Of a DNA stretch of 64,000 bases, positions 1 to 11,425 are shown in pieces (the stretch's first letter is position 1; each line of letters begins with the position of its first letter). Under the pieces are notes generated by a model, which was not told the origin of the DNA, made no database searches, and was given only the letters and a program-made list of their open reading frames with translations. Location of the stretch: positions 417,298 to 481,297 of the forward strand of contig VZQC01005710.1 of the NCBI GenBank assembly GCA_009823505.1, given 5' to 3'. The translations under genes were made by a program, and so were the position numbers. The DNA is from Rhizomys pruinosus. Lineage: Eukaryota; Chordata; Mammalia; Rodentia; Spalacidae.

Positions 1-570
1 GGAACAGGGGCAGAAGGAATATTGATGCACCTCTCAACTTTCACCAGTGAAGCTTCCTCATGCAACAGATGGTGATTAACCCAGAAAGTCACAACTGCCC
101 AAGGTACAGAGGATAAGAGACTGCAGAGATGCAGAGAGCTTATCCCTACATAGGACAACTGTATCAAACCTCTGCCACTCAAAACTCAGGAACCACTGCA
201 GAAATGGAAAGATTGCAAGAGCCAGCAGCGGTTGAGGACCACAAGGAAACAGTTTTCCTGACAGCTGGGAAGAGACTCCTGAACTTCCAGCAGTGGCAAC
301 AGCACGCACGAGACTCTGCGAGCCCAAGCCGGACAAAATCCCAGGATAGAAACCTGGAAGTGGGTACAAAGCCCTGACCTCTGCTGAGGAACTGTTGGCA
401 TGGGAAGACTATTAGGAAAGAGAGAGCTGGTTTTCTTCAAGTGTGTGATGCTAGATAGCATAACCAGGCTCCAGTGGGGACTCAGACTTGGCTTGATAGA
501 CCTTAATGTGTGTGACAGAGTACAGAGTGCATGAGAACAGAGTGAGGAGAAGCCGTAAGAGGGGTGTGGG

Positions 571-895
571 GGGCTGGAGAGATGGCTAGCGGTTGAGAGT
601 GCAGACTGCTCTCGCAGAGGACCCAGGTTCGATTTCCAGCACCCACATAGCGGCTAAGAGAGATGGCCTAGCGGTTAAGAGCGCCAACTGCTCTTACAGA
701 GGACGCGGGTTCGATCCCCAGCACCCACATGGCGGCCGAGAACCGTCTGAAACTCCAATTCCAGGAGAACTCCAGTTCCAGGGGAATCCGACACCCTCTT
801 CTGACCTCCGCGGCATTGCACGACACGGGTGCACAAAACTGATACCAGAGTTTACATTTAAATTTATTTACAAAAAAAAAAAAAAAAAAAAAAAA
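571..895 (+). mobile_element. B2 SINE with a duplicated tRNA-like head
   Basis: A B2 begins at 571 ('gggctggagagatggct') and runs through its B box (626-636, ggttcgatttc) to about 652. A second head then starts ('gagatggcctagcggtt'), with its own B box at 708-718 (ggttcgatccc), and continues into a full B2 body ending in a run of about 24 A (872-895). The copy therefore has two pol III promoter modules in tandem. It belongs to the subfamily with the doubled 'actccaattccagg/actccagttccagg' segment. It sits inside the L1 tail. Confidence 0.9.
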
Positions 896-908
896 GAACC
901 ATCTTTAA

Positions 909-1060
909 GCCAGGCATGGTAGCACACACCTTTAATCCTAGCACTTGGGAGGCAGAGGCAGGTGGATCTCTGTGAGTTCAAGGCCAGCCTGGTCTGCAGA
1001 GTGAGTTCCAGTCTAGCTGGGGCTGTAGGGAGACCCTGTCTCAAAAAGACAAAAAAAAAG
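909..1060 (+). mobile_element. B1 SINE
   Basis: A full-length 7SL-derived B1: 'gccaggcatggtagcacaca' at the 5' end, 'ggcagaggcaggtggatctc' in the middle, 'gagaccctgtctcaaaaaga' at the 3' end, then an A-rich tail. It lies just downstream of the double-headed B2 and inside the same L1 tail. Confidence 0.95.
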
Positions 1061-1303
1061 GGGGGGTGCAGATAGAGGAAGGAGTCTGACTATGAGAAAA
1101 ATGTATTGAATGAAACTCACAAAAATTAAAAAAAATTTTAAAGATATGCAAAATTCTCTCTGGCTGCTATGTTTATGGGTCAAACAGAAAACTTTCTGTT
1201 TACCAGAAAACACACAGTAGTTGTTTTTTTTTTTTTAAGCAAACTGCTCTTTCTCTATTTTTAAATTACATTTGTTTATTTATCACTGGTACCATTGTCT
1301 TTC

Positions 1304-1525
1304 CTGGAGAGATGGCTCAGAGGTGAATAGCACTGGCTGTTCTTGCAGAAGATCGGGGTTTGGATTACAGCACCCATGTGGCAGCTAACAACCATCTGTA
1401 ACTCAAGTTCCAGGGGCCGTGATGCTTTCTTCTGTCCTCCTTGGGCACTATATAACACAAGTGCATTTACAAACATGCAGGTAATATATACTCACATACA
1501 TAAAATAAAAATAAATTATATATTT
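1304..1525 (+). mobile_element. B2/B3-type SINE, older copy
   Basis: It shows the tRNA-like head 'ctggagagatggctcag', the 'cagcacccatgtggcagcta' core and an 'ataaaataaaaataaatta' tail. It lacks the internal repeat of the young subfamily and has a decayed B box, so it is older. Confidence 0.85.
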
Positions 1526-2489
1526 TTAAATTTCCTGTTTTGGTTTAGCCAACCCTTTCAACACAAACTAGAAAAGAGGCAAAGTTACAGAAACTCGAGG
1601 CTCAGACTTCTACTCAAGGTATTCTCCGCATGTGTGACTTCATCTTGTCTAGAATAGAAATCCACAGGCGCACCTTCTGAATAGATGGCCTCCCGGAGGA
1701 GGCCGACCACTGCAGAAATCTCAGATCAGCTTCAGAGCTGGTCTGCACCTCAGACTTCCTTGTCTAACCAGGGACCCGAGGACAGCTGCTCACACGGGAC
1801 ATGGAAGCTGAATGCAGACTGAGTGCTTCAGGCACAGAAACGAGTAGACCTGGACACTTTTGACCTTCACGAGGGTTTTAAGCTCCAACAACAAAATGCA
1901 TTGAGCCTCTCTGGTGTGGGAAGGAGCGTGGACTGCAGTGGCTCTCGCAGGTGAGGCCTTTGTGTCCCCCTCACCCCCAGCAGATGGTGTTAATTAAATG
2001 GCACAAGCTGATTCTGGGAGTGTTTATAATCCTGAGCAAGCTTCGCCTTTGAGCTGTGATGCCAAACCGTAGTTCTGAGGAAATACAGCAAACCTTCGGC
2101 CTCGGAAAACAAATGCCATACAACGCTCTGTCTTATTGAATTAAAATCCAGATTTTTAAAAGAAAGTTGCAGACAGATAGCTCACATAGTAAAATCTGGG
2201 TTAGTGAAAAAAAACACTTAGAAATTAAATTTATGGGGTATGACATATTTCTAGTCAACTGAGAGTTAATGAAAAAGACATTTTGTTTCATTGATGCTGA
2301 AAAGAATCTGTGCTGCCTTTTCACAGCATAGCTCAGAAATGTTGAAGAATTAATTTAAGTTCTTGTAGTGATTTCTGGTTGTACCTGCTGTGCCAAAGGC
2401 ATATTTGTTTAATCTTGACTCGGGCAATGAAAATGGAAATAGCCAAATGACCATAGATAACCTCGAGGTGTACTATAAATTTTTATGTT
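1526..2489. other. Unique noncoding sequence
   Basis: No SINE, L1 or LTR signature is recognised. Open frames here are short and match nothing I know. The stretch around 1985-2110 is unusually clean, non-repetitive sequence. Confidence 0.5.
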
Positions 2490-2605
2490 TCTTGTTTTGC
2501 TGTTTTGAGATAGGGTCTCCCTAAAGTACTCAGAGATCCACCTGCCTCTTCCTCTCAAGTGTTGGGATTAAAGTCATGCACCTTTAATATAGCATGCTCA
2601 GTTAT
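2490..2605 (-). mobile_element. Degraded B1 SINE fragment
   Basis: Reverse-strand B1 landmarks survive: 'ttgagatagggtctcc' (from gagaccctgtctcaa), 'agatccacctgcctct' and 'gggattaaagtcatgcac'. The central part is missing, and divergence suggests an old copy. Confidence 0.75.
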
Positions 2606-2619
2606 ATGTTAAATTAGCA

Positions 2620-3130
2620 GCAATGTATTCAGTTGGCACCCCCTGTTGCATGAACTTCACCCCGGGAAGACGTGAACACATACCTACTCATTTCAGATGG
2701 GTCACCAACAATAAACAATAAACCCAAGCCTACCTTGGTCAACCACTGAGTTTATTAGGGATGCTTACAGGAGCATGGGTGACTCCCACATGGCCACACC
2801 ACCAAAGAGTCTCACAGAGTTGATGGCTACTTCCTCATGGCTAAATAGATGGAGTCCCCCTTTTAGTTAACCTTCCACCTTCTACATTCTCTGAGCCTAG
2901 AATCTCCAGGGACCATGTGTACCTGGTCAGAATTATATAGGATTGGGAAAGGGATGCAAGAGGGAGGGAGTGGGTGGACTCTCAGGTGAGGGTCTAACGA
3001 CCTGTCCCACCCCTTCTCCTATAGGAAACGTCCACCTGCTGGATCTTGTTAAAAACCTCTTCCTGGTAGTCTGGGGTTCTCTGATTACCTTGCTAATGCT
3101 ATTAAGCTTTGAGGACAGCATTCCATAACA
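2620..3130. repeat. Possible rodent interspersed repeat, unnamed
   Basis: The phrase 'gagtttattagggatgctta' followed by 'caggagcatgggtgactc' (about 2749-2790) resembles a rodent repeat I have seen but cannot name. The downstream part carries short overlapping frames on both strands that look fortuitous. Confidence 0.3.
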
Positions 3131-4006
3131 CTCCCTTTTATCCTAAAAGTGGGTTGTAAATCTTTCCGGATTTTTTTCATCAACCCTGCCCATTGACTCT
3201 ACCTATGTTGATGCTGTGGTTACAATGAGCTAAGACTTCAGACTCAGGGAGATATGGTGGGGTGCAGAACCAAGAAGAGCCTTCTCCCCTTCTGCCCATT
3301 CCCACACATGCTTGAGCTCACAGCTCAGAGGTCCTCCTCTCGTCCTGGCCTGCCTCCTGGAACACCGTTGGCAGATCTGTTTTTGACCTTGGTATTCCAG
3401 GGATTTAAAACCTTTCTTTCATTTAGCAAAGGGTCATCTGGCCACTGCTATGGTTTAATGAATGCTACCCTTTAGGTCCCTGCTTTGGAGAATTTCCATG
3501 GTGGCCCAAGATGGATTCAAACAGGGAGTAAAAGACTGTTTTTGACACGATGAGCTCTACAAGGGAACGATAGAAGGATGGGGAGAACAACTGTCGAGAT
3601 GCTTGGAGGAGTCTCATGGGAAGGAGGGGACAGATGTGTCACAAGTGGAATAAAAGAAGAAGGTAGTGACCTACATGTGTTCACTCCTCAGCACACAGAA
3701 CATCAAGACATGAGAACACAATGACCTGGGGATGCCTGCAGACATGAAAGCTTCCAGAAGGCCAGCCCACTGTCAACAGAAAGATGTGGTAAGGTGACAT
3801 GACCTGTGTACAGTGTATGTGTGTGAGGGGGGAGGCAGCTTTGGTACCTCTCTCTGTAATGCTTGCTCTCCAACCTATAGGCAAAACCCTGAGGGGGTGA
3901 AGAAGGAGTAGCCTCCACCAATGGGGGTGGGGAAAGGAAGTGACACTTCTTCATAGGGCAGGGTCCTATGCCCCAGCTCCCCTGATCTCTTGGAAACTGA
4001 CCTTCA
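3131..4006. other. Unique noncoding sequence
   Basis: No repeat family is recognised. The 132-codon minus frame at 3703-4101 is rich in Pro, Gly and Gln and includes the tandem repeat at 4007-4112; it looks spurious. Confidence 0.5.
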
Positions 4007-4112
4007 GCTGCCCACAGAGTCCCCGTGCACCCTGCTGCCCTTGGCTGCCCACAGAGTCCCCGTGCACCCTGCTGCCCTTGGCTGCCCACAGAGTGGCACA
4101 CCCTGCTGCCTT
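4007..4112. repeat. 37-bp tandem repeat, about 2.8 copies
   Basis: The unit starting 'gctgcccacagagtccccgt' is repeated exactly at 4007-4043 and 4044-4080, then a third copy from 4081 is truncated and changed ('gagtggcacaccctgctgcc'). The identity of the first two units suggests recent local duplication. Confidence 0.95.
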
Positions 4113-4239
4113 CCTTTCCTTGCCCATTTTCCTACTACCTCACATGAGGTTCTCAACATAATTCCCTAACTGAACTCCCTTCACTTAACAAAGACTCTCA
4201 ACAGAGGATTTGATTGGATTGTGTAGAACAGGGAATGAA

Positions 4240-4456
4240 CATCTTTCCCCATAAAGAGCCAGACAAAAAGTACTTCAGTCTCTGTCATCCAAGAAGCCTC
4301 ATTTATAATTTCTTCCCTCAGCCAGTGCAGCAGGAAAGCAGCCATCAGTGCCAGGTCAACAAGTGGCCATTATCGTGTCCCAATAAAGCTTTATTCACCA
4401 AACGAGGTGGCAGATTCGATGTGACCCGTGAGCTGAAGCTTGCTGGCCCCTAGTCT
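4240..4456 (+). mobile_element. Old mammalian DNA-transposon fragment (hAT-type, unnamed)
   Basis: Scattered matches to a mammal-wide nonautonomous element appear in order: 'cataaagagccagacaaaaa', 'gtctctgtca', 'gaaagcagccat', 'cccaataaagctttattcac' and a terminal 'gcttgctggcccctag'. This is strongly diverged. The same family appears in the opposite orientation at 14725-14830. Confidence 0.55.
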
Positions 4457-4991
4457 ATGAGTTTAATGCCACTGAGCTATGGCAGGCGGTGAAGACTTCG
4501 ACTGCAGGATTCATTTGCTACAGGGACACGGACCAGGAAGCAGAGAGAGAAAACTCAGAGTAGATAAGGCTATGGCTGTGAACTCCCAAAGCCCTTCCTC
4601 CAGCAAGGCTGTGCTTCCCAAACCTCCCAGCAGCGCTGCCAGCTGGGGAGGAAGGATTTAAATACCCGGAGACAGTGGCAGGCATTTTTCTTTTAACCGC
4701 CACAGTCAGGGGATCCAGCCTTCTGGACAGTTCAAGAGCTATGGCCAACGTTTTGCTTCTATTCCTGAGGGGTAAAAAGAGCACAGAGTGCTGTGTCCAG
4801 GGCTCCATCTTCCATTTCCAGCTGTGAACAATGGCGAGGCCACCTCGGGACAGACACTGCCACCAGCAGAACCAGCTCTCAGTTCCCTGCACGCACCAGC
4901 CTAGCAGCTTCCTGCCAGCATAGTTAGAGCAGAGCAAAGACAGGAGGAAGAGAGAGGAGGGAGAGGCTGACAGAGACAGACAGGCAGACAG
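4457..4991. other. Unique sequence, GA-rich at its end
   Basis: No gene or named repeat is seen. From about 4930 the sequence becomes purine-rich and then shows a short gacaggca repeat (4973-5000). Confidence 0.5.
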
Positions 4992-5037
4992 GCAGACAAC
5001 GCAAAGGCTTTAAAGCAGACAACGCAAAGGCTTTAAA
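4992..5037. repeat. 23-bp perfect tandem duplication
   Basis: The unit 'gcagacaacgcaaaggcttt' plus 'aaa' occurs at 4992-5014 and again at 5015-5037 with no difference, next to the gacaggca repeats. This is probably replication slippage. Confidence 0.95.
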
Positions 5038-6447
5038 GGAGGTGCAGCTTCGGGGCTCCTGGGATCCCCTGCGCCCATCAGTTCCTCTGCTGACAGGCAG
5101 GGGAATCCATGTCTGCTTTCTGTGAAATCTGACAATGAGATGGGAGTCTTTCACCTGCCCATCGGTTTACCATACAAACCTCTGCAATGCTCCAGTGCTG
5201 AGCTACGACAATGGAAGGAAGTCCTGGGCATCTGGCTCTGGGTTTGATGGACAGTGAGATACAGACCATGGCACCAACCTCTCGCATGGACATTCATATG
5301 TGAAAGACTCCCTGGTGGTGTGGGGTGGGCTGGCCACAGTGAATGTACTGCTGAGAAGGGATGGCAGTCTTCAGTGCCTCTCGGTGTCTCAGAAAGCACT
5401 GAAGATGCTAGAGTATCCCAAGGCTCCTGCTGGGAGACCTGGAGGCTTGGGGAAGGCTGGGGCATAGAGTCCTATGGAGAGCTACTTAGCCACGTGTTGC
5501 ATGTCTACCTCTGAGAACACCTCCAAGACACAGCCCAGGGCTGGAACCACAGGAGTAGTGTCATGGCAAGGCTGAGGGTGGGACTGGGGCCTGAGGGCAG
5601 AGTTCAAGTCTTGGTGGAGAGGGTCTTGATCTTGGGAGCAGAGCTGTGGCCACTGTGTCTCTACACAGTGAGTGATGGTTCTCAACTGTAAGCCATTCCC
5701 ATCTCTAGCACCACAAGTGACAGTCCTGATTTGTGAACACAGTTCTCAGATTCATCTACGTATCCACAGATCACCTAACGCAGCCATGCCAGGGTCTTCT
5801 ATTCACAGAGTGGCTGGGAGATCAAGCTGAGGACTGGCGTTCAGAGCCTCAGCAACTCCCAGGGCCAGCGCTGGTCGATGTCTCAGCAGGCTGGTGTCAC
5901 AGGTCTGCATCTATCTTTGCATGCAGTCCCTGATGGTGCTATGATGTTTTTCATTTTAACTCTCAGGTTTTGGCTATTTGGGTAGTATGTCAAATTTTGA
6001 CATTTTATGACAATTACATGAATTTTTAAAAGGCAGCCCACAAAGTTGTGTCTGTCATGCAGTTTGGGGTGCCCAATCATGCTGATGCCTCAAAGGGGGA
6101 CCACAGGGTCTGCAGGGCGCAGCCTCAACTGGTCAGCAGAGACAATCAGGGGCCCGGGGAGGGGGCTGGGAATCTGTCCTTTATCTCAGTCTTTTCTGCA
6201 AAGTTTAACTGCAGTTGTTCATCCACCCGCTCTTTAGGCCTCTGGGTCCAGCGGGGCAGGCTGTCTTGTCATCTGTCTGAAGCTCTGTCTGTTTTCTGGG
6301 TGGTCACCCCACTTTCATGCCTCTCCCTGCTGAATTTATATTCTGGTCTTGGTCTTCTCCATTTCTTTTACACTTTGTATTGGCCCCCCCCCCCACACAC
6401 ACACCTTTTCTCCCTCAAGTTTTGCCTGTTTTCATTCTGGTTTCCTG
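5038..6447. other. Unique noncoding sequence
   Basis: No recognised mobile element. Several overlapping frames of 60-140 codons on both strands show no family resemblance. A C-run followed by CA repeats lies at 6386-6403. Confidence 0.5.
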
Positions 6448-6541
6448 TCATTTGCATATCACTATAACGATCTCTTTACCATTCATTTTTCCTCTCATTT
6501 GCATATTGCTGTAATGATCTATTTACCATTCATTTTTGTCC
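6448..6541. repeat. 47-bp diverged tandem duplication carrying two octamer motifs
   Basis: Units at 6448-6494 and 6495-6541 both run 'tcatttgcatat' ... 'taacga/taatga' ... 'tttaccattcattttt'. Each holds the octamer atttgcat (6450-6457 and 6497-6504), the reverse complement of the POU-factor site atgcaaat. Whether it is functional is unknown. Confidence 0.85.
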
Positions 6542-7928
6542 TGTATATCCTTAAATATGTAGAGAAATGTTAATCTTGATTTCTAGAAATCCCAGCCATG
6601 CCTCTTTGTGGTAGACACATGTGGAAAATCTCTTGAAGCTCTGAACAAGGCCCTCCTATTTTATATATAAAAAAAGGGAGACACAGACCCCTGTCATATT
6701 TGCTCAGGATCTCAGTGCTGGACCCCCCATGGTAGTGACTGGAAAATAGCCAGGGGACAAAAAGAATGAAAGAAGAGAGTCTAAAGAACGCTGTTTTAGA
6801 ACCTCTGGCCTCCACGTGCACCGCCCCCCCCCACACCCATGCACACACACATTAGCCCCCATACATAGATACATATGTAAAAAAAAGTGTCGCTGGTTGT
6901 AAGTAGACACCAATAAACATACCCTCTTCTCTTCAGGTTTCTCATCATATGATTTAGCTTTTGATCTGAACAGAAGATCCAAGAATGGAAGGAGGTTAGA
7001 GAAATTACTTTATTACTACTCAGCATTTAAATTAGGCCAATAGATTACTTCTAAAATCTTCAGCATAGGTCTCTTTCTCCAAGTTGGATTTTGAAGTTTC
7101 TTGTTGTCAGAGGTACCACGAGACTAAGAAGCACAGGTGAGCGTGCCTGTCAAGCCTGTCTCCACCTTGCTCAAGTCTGGAAAAACCAAAGTGGGAAGTT
7201 TCAATGCACAAGTTTTTGGTTTTGGCCCTTGAACAATAAGTCATAGACCAAGCCTAACAGGACCATTTTGCAGGGCTGTATTATAATTCCTGGGCGACAT
7301 GGGGCCTTTGGAAATCGCACCATCAAACCATGATGCAGGAGTCAGCGTTTTCCAGTCTGTGCAGGCATCTTCCTAGTTGTCCAATGCTCTGCTGCGCATC
7401 GACAAAGTCTGCTTGTGATTAAGATGGCAGGAAAAATGGCCGTGGCCATAAAGATGGGGAAATTGAAGTCGATGGGTCCCTCAGGTCCCTCAGGTCCCTC
7501 AGGCAGCAAAGGAAAAATAAATGGGTCAGATCTTCGCTTTGGCAATTCGAAAGGGATTTTTTTTAAGTAATGCAGAGAACTAAAATTAGATAGGATGAGA
7601 AATTGACTTGAATTGAAAGGCATCAGTCTGTGTCCTAGGTAATATAAAATTCCAGACAAGGTTGAGAGAGTTCACATCGCCTTGGAGCTCCTCAATAGAG
7701 TCTTCACGTGTTCACTGCATAGAAGTGAAAGCATTTTACAGGCAAAACATATTTGCAGAGAGCATTTGATTACACCCAAAGGAAAGCAGTTACTGGTAAG
7801 TGCACTTGGTGTGTCCAGCTCCTTTGTAATCGTTCTCGCCAGGCTGTGTCATTTCCACCTCTCGACAGCCCTGGTGCAGCAAAAAAGGAGCAGGAAGAGG
7901 AAGATCCTTGTGCAAGATCACATTGCAA
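6542..7928. other. Unique noncoding sequence
   Basis: No named element. It includes short C-runs near 6825-6832 and a 9-bp 'ggtccctca' repeat (three copies, about 7473-7502). The 105-codon minus frame at 7342-7659 has no recognisable domain. Confidence 0.5.
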
Positions 7929-8301
7929 GGGTAGAGCAATGGCTCAGTACTTAAAGGCACATGGTGTACACGTAGAAGGACTGGAGTTTGGATCTCTGCA
8001 CCCACATAAAAGTTGGGTATAGTCCTGTGTGTGCTAATGAGCCTAGCACAGATGGGGCTGGAGACAGGTTCACTGGGGCTTGCTGTCTGCGAGCCTAACT
8101 GAGAAATGTGAGCTGCAGGTTTCATGAGGAAGAGACCCTGCCTCAAAGAAATAAGGTAGAGACTGGCAGAGAATGTCTGATGCTCTCCTCTGGACTCTGT
8201 ACACACATACATGCCCCTCCCACACGTGTGTGTGTGTGTGTACACACACTTCATGCACATAAGACATGCATGCACACAGACATGTACACACCTTCACACA
8301 C

Positions 8302-8345
<44 letters not shown>
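7929..8345 (+). mobile_element. B4-type tRNA/B1 composite SINE ending in CA repeats
   Basis: The tRNA-like head 'gcaatggctcagtactta' is followed by 'ctgcacccacataaaa', a B1-like 'ggcttgctgtctgcgagcct' and 'gagaccctgcctcaaagaaa', then 'tctgatgctctcctctgg' and a TG/CA tail. The order matches the long rodent SINEs with (CA)n tails. The precise subfamily is uncertain. Confidence 0.7.
8304..8342. repeat. (CA)n microsatellite
   Basis: An uninterrupted CA run of about 39 bp grows from the tail of the B4-type SINE. Shorter TG and CA runs lie upstream at 8226-8240 and 8241-8250. Confidence 0.98.
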
Positions 8346-8699
8346 TGTACACACAGAAGGATCACAAAGTCAGTCGTTAGTTCAACTGATTCTGAACCCA
8401 GGTCGTCAGGAAGCGGGTGCACTTCTGAATGGATCCACCTTTTCCAAGAATCTCTGCGATGCTCAGGCACATACTGGCCATGTGCCCAGGCCATCCTGGT
8501 CACTGTACATTTGGGGAGAGTGCCACAGGACTAAAGGAGGAGGGCTGCGTGGGCTGCTCCTTCCTCTTGCTCCCTATCTTCGGGGGCCTCTGCCAGACGT
8601 CCCCACATCTGCTAACGGAACTTCCATGATTTAATTTCTCAACTTTCATTTCTTCACCTGTAGACTAAGGAATTCTGACCAGTTGGCAGTTTTAGAACT
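8346..8699. other. Unique noncoding sequence
   Basis: No repeat or gene recognised. Confidence 0.5.
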
Positions 8700-8835
8700 A
8701 AGCAAATACAGCAGAATCCCCTAAAAGATTTTTTTCTAAACTTAATCATCAGGATGCTACCCTAAAGCAACTGAACCAGATTAGGGTTGAGGCCTGAAAT
8801 GTATAATTTGGAAAGTCTTCCCCCAACAATTTGAA
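8700..8835 (+). mobile_element. MER5-like hAT DNA-transposon fragment
   Basis: A diverged match to the MER5 pattern: 'gcagaatcccctaaaaga', 'ggatgctaccctaaagcaac', 'tgaaccagattagggttgag', 'gcctgaaatgtataatttgg' and 'cttccccc'. Mammal-wide and old; no coding capacity. Confidence 0.55.
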
Positions 8836-9439
8836 TTCAACCTTGTGCTTTAAGAAGCAATAAAAACGCTGACTTCTAACATCCTCCCTAGCTCTCACAT
8901 TGTAGTTTTATCTTTAGAATCTCTTTAAATACCTCTCCCTCGAGCAACATTCACACTCACATCTTGGCAGCAAAATGCCTGCCACCTTTGCTCTTCGTGG
9001 CTTGGAAGGAACACCGCAGACAGAGGAAGGAACCGTCTCTATGTGTCTCAGCCCCCCTTTGAGAAGCACGCATGCCTAACATGAGCTTTCTACATTGGGC
9101 AAGGACTTATATTCACTTATATTCAAGATGAACCACAACTTGTTTTTTCTGAATTATTTTAGAAACTTGAACCACCCCTACCAAACTAGAGTCCCTGGTG
9201 TAAGTGTCTCCATCAAGGAAACCCAAGTTCCAAAGAGGCTACTGTGGGATAAGTGTCTGCCTGGTTGAAGGATCCACTCTGGCTCAGGACAACCAGGAAG
9301 GAGCGGGGATGGAGGTTAGGAAGTGAGAGATATGGACTATCAACAGGGGCAGGAAATTGAGTTCTGCAGATCATATAACTCCAGAGATAAGCCAAGCTTG
9401 GATGAGTAGGGAAACTACCAAAAATTATTCACACCTTAA
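8836..9439. other. Unique noncoding sequence
   Basis: No repeat or gene recognised. A short direct repeat 'acttatattca' occurs at 9106-9126. Confidence 0.5.
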
Positions 9440-9640
9440 GTGTCAGCTTTCAGTTGCTGACAGAATATCATAGACAAACAGCTTAATGGATAAAAGGTTT
9501 AGATCTAACTTCCTTCAACTAGGCATCTCCTCTTAAAGCTTCTCATCACACCCATCCCCAAGAGCCACAAGCTGACTACCAAGCCTTCTACACAGCTTTT
9601 AGGGCCCCTTTAAGATCCACACTCCAAGAGGGTGTATGTA
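9440..9640 (-). mobile_element. LTR-like fragment (MaLR-type, minus)
   Basis: 'cagttgctgacagaatatca' at one end and 'gagccacaagctgactacca' plus 'agccttctacacagctttta' at the other resemble the two ends of a rodent LTR-like repeat on the minus strand with its middle deleted. The family name is not assigned. Confidence 0.4.
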
Positions 9641-9656
9641 AAACATACTACCTTAT

Positions 9657-9815
9657 GGCCAGGTATGGTGGTGCATGCTTTCACTGCCAGCACTCAGGAG
9701 GCAGAAGCAGGCAGGTCTCTGTGAGCTTGAGGCCAGCCTGTTCTACAGAGTGAATTCCAGGTCAGCCAAGGCTACATAGTGAGACCCTGCCACACAAACC
9801 CCAAACAAACACACA
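9657..9815 (+). mobile_element. B1 SINE
   Basis: 'ggccaggtatggtggtgcat', 'ggcagaagcaggcaggtctc', 'gaggccagcctgttctacag' and 'gagaccctgccacacaaacc' give a full-length B1 with an A/C-rich tail. Confidence 0.93.
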
Positions 9816-10854
9816 AACTCCATAGGACTTTAAATGATTTTGGCAAGAGACCATAACTTCAAATCAAGTCCTCAATCCTGAGTGATGCACAACTAGATAT
9901 CTGTGGGTTTTGTAATAAGGAAAGAAATTGTACTTAATGACTGGCATCTACACATGAAAACTCATGGAAGTAGAAGAAATATATTAATGGAGAGTTAAAA
10001 TTCTCCTCAGTGCTAGATCAACTTATTTTTCTAACTAGGCTTTTTCCTTCAGTACCTGCAAGCTAAATCTCTGAGAACAGAGGTGACCTTGCCTCAATAC
10101 CTGAACCAAATTTAAGACATAAGATTATACACAAGTTAATCATTGGCACTATACCAGGAAAACATGCTGCTATGAATTAGTCCACCCTTGTCTGGTGTCA
10201 TGACTTTGTACGTAGATGCTTTATCTTCCGTGAACCCAGACAGATGATCAGAGGCAGAAGGTCCAGACGTCTTCCTGGAATGCTACCCTTTAGTGAGCAC
10301 GGCTTGTTTCTGAAGGGGACACTGATGCACGCCCCAGACGCAAAACTACAGCATCTACCACTCCATCCCTCCTTCCGCTTGAAATCATGACCATCCCAGA
10401 ACTGCCCCTGGGCACAAACTAGCATGCCCTAAATTGTGGACCCAGTGCACCAAAAAGCCTGGCCCCACACCATGGAGCTAACCAAGATGAACAGAAGCAG
10501 AATCCCAGTGGACACCACCAGGAAGTGGATTAGAACAGGAGATGAGGACTGGAAGGGGCAGGGAGCAGTGACCCAATGCTGACCTTGGGAGGTCTTGGCT
10601 ACATTCCAGGACACAAGAGGGCCCTTGAAACCCCTCAGATGCAATCCTTTCCTGAAGACCCACATGCATCCTTCTTTCCACGCTGTGGTGCTTCTTGCGG
10701 ACTGCACATGGGGCCTCACTTCTGCCTGATCCATTTGACCAGGTATGGGAGGTCACCCATCTCCAAAAGGGCTCAGACCATTCCCAGCCCTTTCTGGCAG
10801 ATCTCCAACACCTTCATCCGACTGCCACTGTCATTCTTCTATTAACACTGCTAC
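9816..10854. other. Unique noncoding sequence
   Basis: No repeat or gene recognised. Overlapping frames of about 90-100 codons near 10430-10850 occur on both strands and match nothing I know. Confidence 0.5.
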
Positions 10855-11425
10855 AAAGCTTTTTGCAAAGTTCTCACCCCCCCCCAAACTAAATATAGAT
10901 CTACCACATGACCCAGCCTTACCACCCCTGGGTATTTATCCTCAAACCCCCACATCCATCTATCATAGAGTTCCCTACACATTAGTTTACTGCAGTAATT
11001 TTCCCAGCAGCTAAGTTACAGAACTAACTTAGGTGTTCATCAACAGAGGAATGGATAAAGAAAATGTGGTTCTTATGCACGGTGGAATCATTTTCATCTA
11101 CAAAGAAAAGTGAAATGGTGTCATTTGCAGGAAAATGGATGTAATTGCAAATACTCCTATTAAGCGAATTAAGCCACTCTTGGAAAGACAGATACCACAC
11201 TTTCTCTCATTCCTGGGTCCTGGACTCCGTACAGATCTATAAAAGCACATGTGCACAGATGACAGAAAGGTAAAACTCTCTTAGGGGACAAAAGGAGCCA
11301 ATGGTGTGGGGGGGGTGATATGAAGGAGGGTGGCAGGGTGTGTGTGGGGGGGAGAGCTCAGAGCGCATCATTGCATGAAAATGTAACCAAGTGTAATAAG
11401 ATAAAAAGACATGATCAATATTTTT
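10855..11425 (+). mobile_element. L1 fragment: end of ORF2 and 3' end, degraded
   Basis: Bases 10890-11160 follow the conserved end of mammalian L1 ORF2: 'atagatctaccacatgaccc', 'cccctgggtatttatcctca', 'gtgttcatcaacagaggaat', 'ggataaagaaaatgtggttc' and 'ggaaaatggatgtaattgca'. 'gacagataccacactttctc' and an A-rich tail follow. Indels and stops abolish the frame, so it is a dead 5'-truncated copy. Confidence 0.8.

Larger units (their letters stand above)
1..1135 (+). mobile_element. L1 (Lx-like) 3' end, interrupted by two SINEs
   Basis: Bases about 60-560 follow the 3' untranslated region of old rodent L1 (Lx type) as I remember it: a stretch ending in 'aaaatcccag', then 'ggttttcttcaagtgtgtga' and a late 'ggctccagtgggga'. 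The L1 tail resumes after the inserted B2 and B1 with 'gaggaaggagtctgactatg' and an A-rich end near 1135. A second L1 tail at 57541-57655 shares the 'ggaaggagtcta' phrase. No ORF2 coding part is visible, so this is a 5'-truncated dead copy. The exact subfamily is unverified. Confidence 0.65.
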
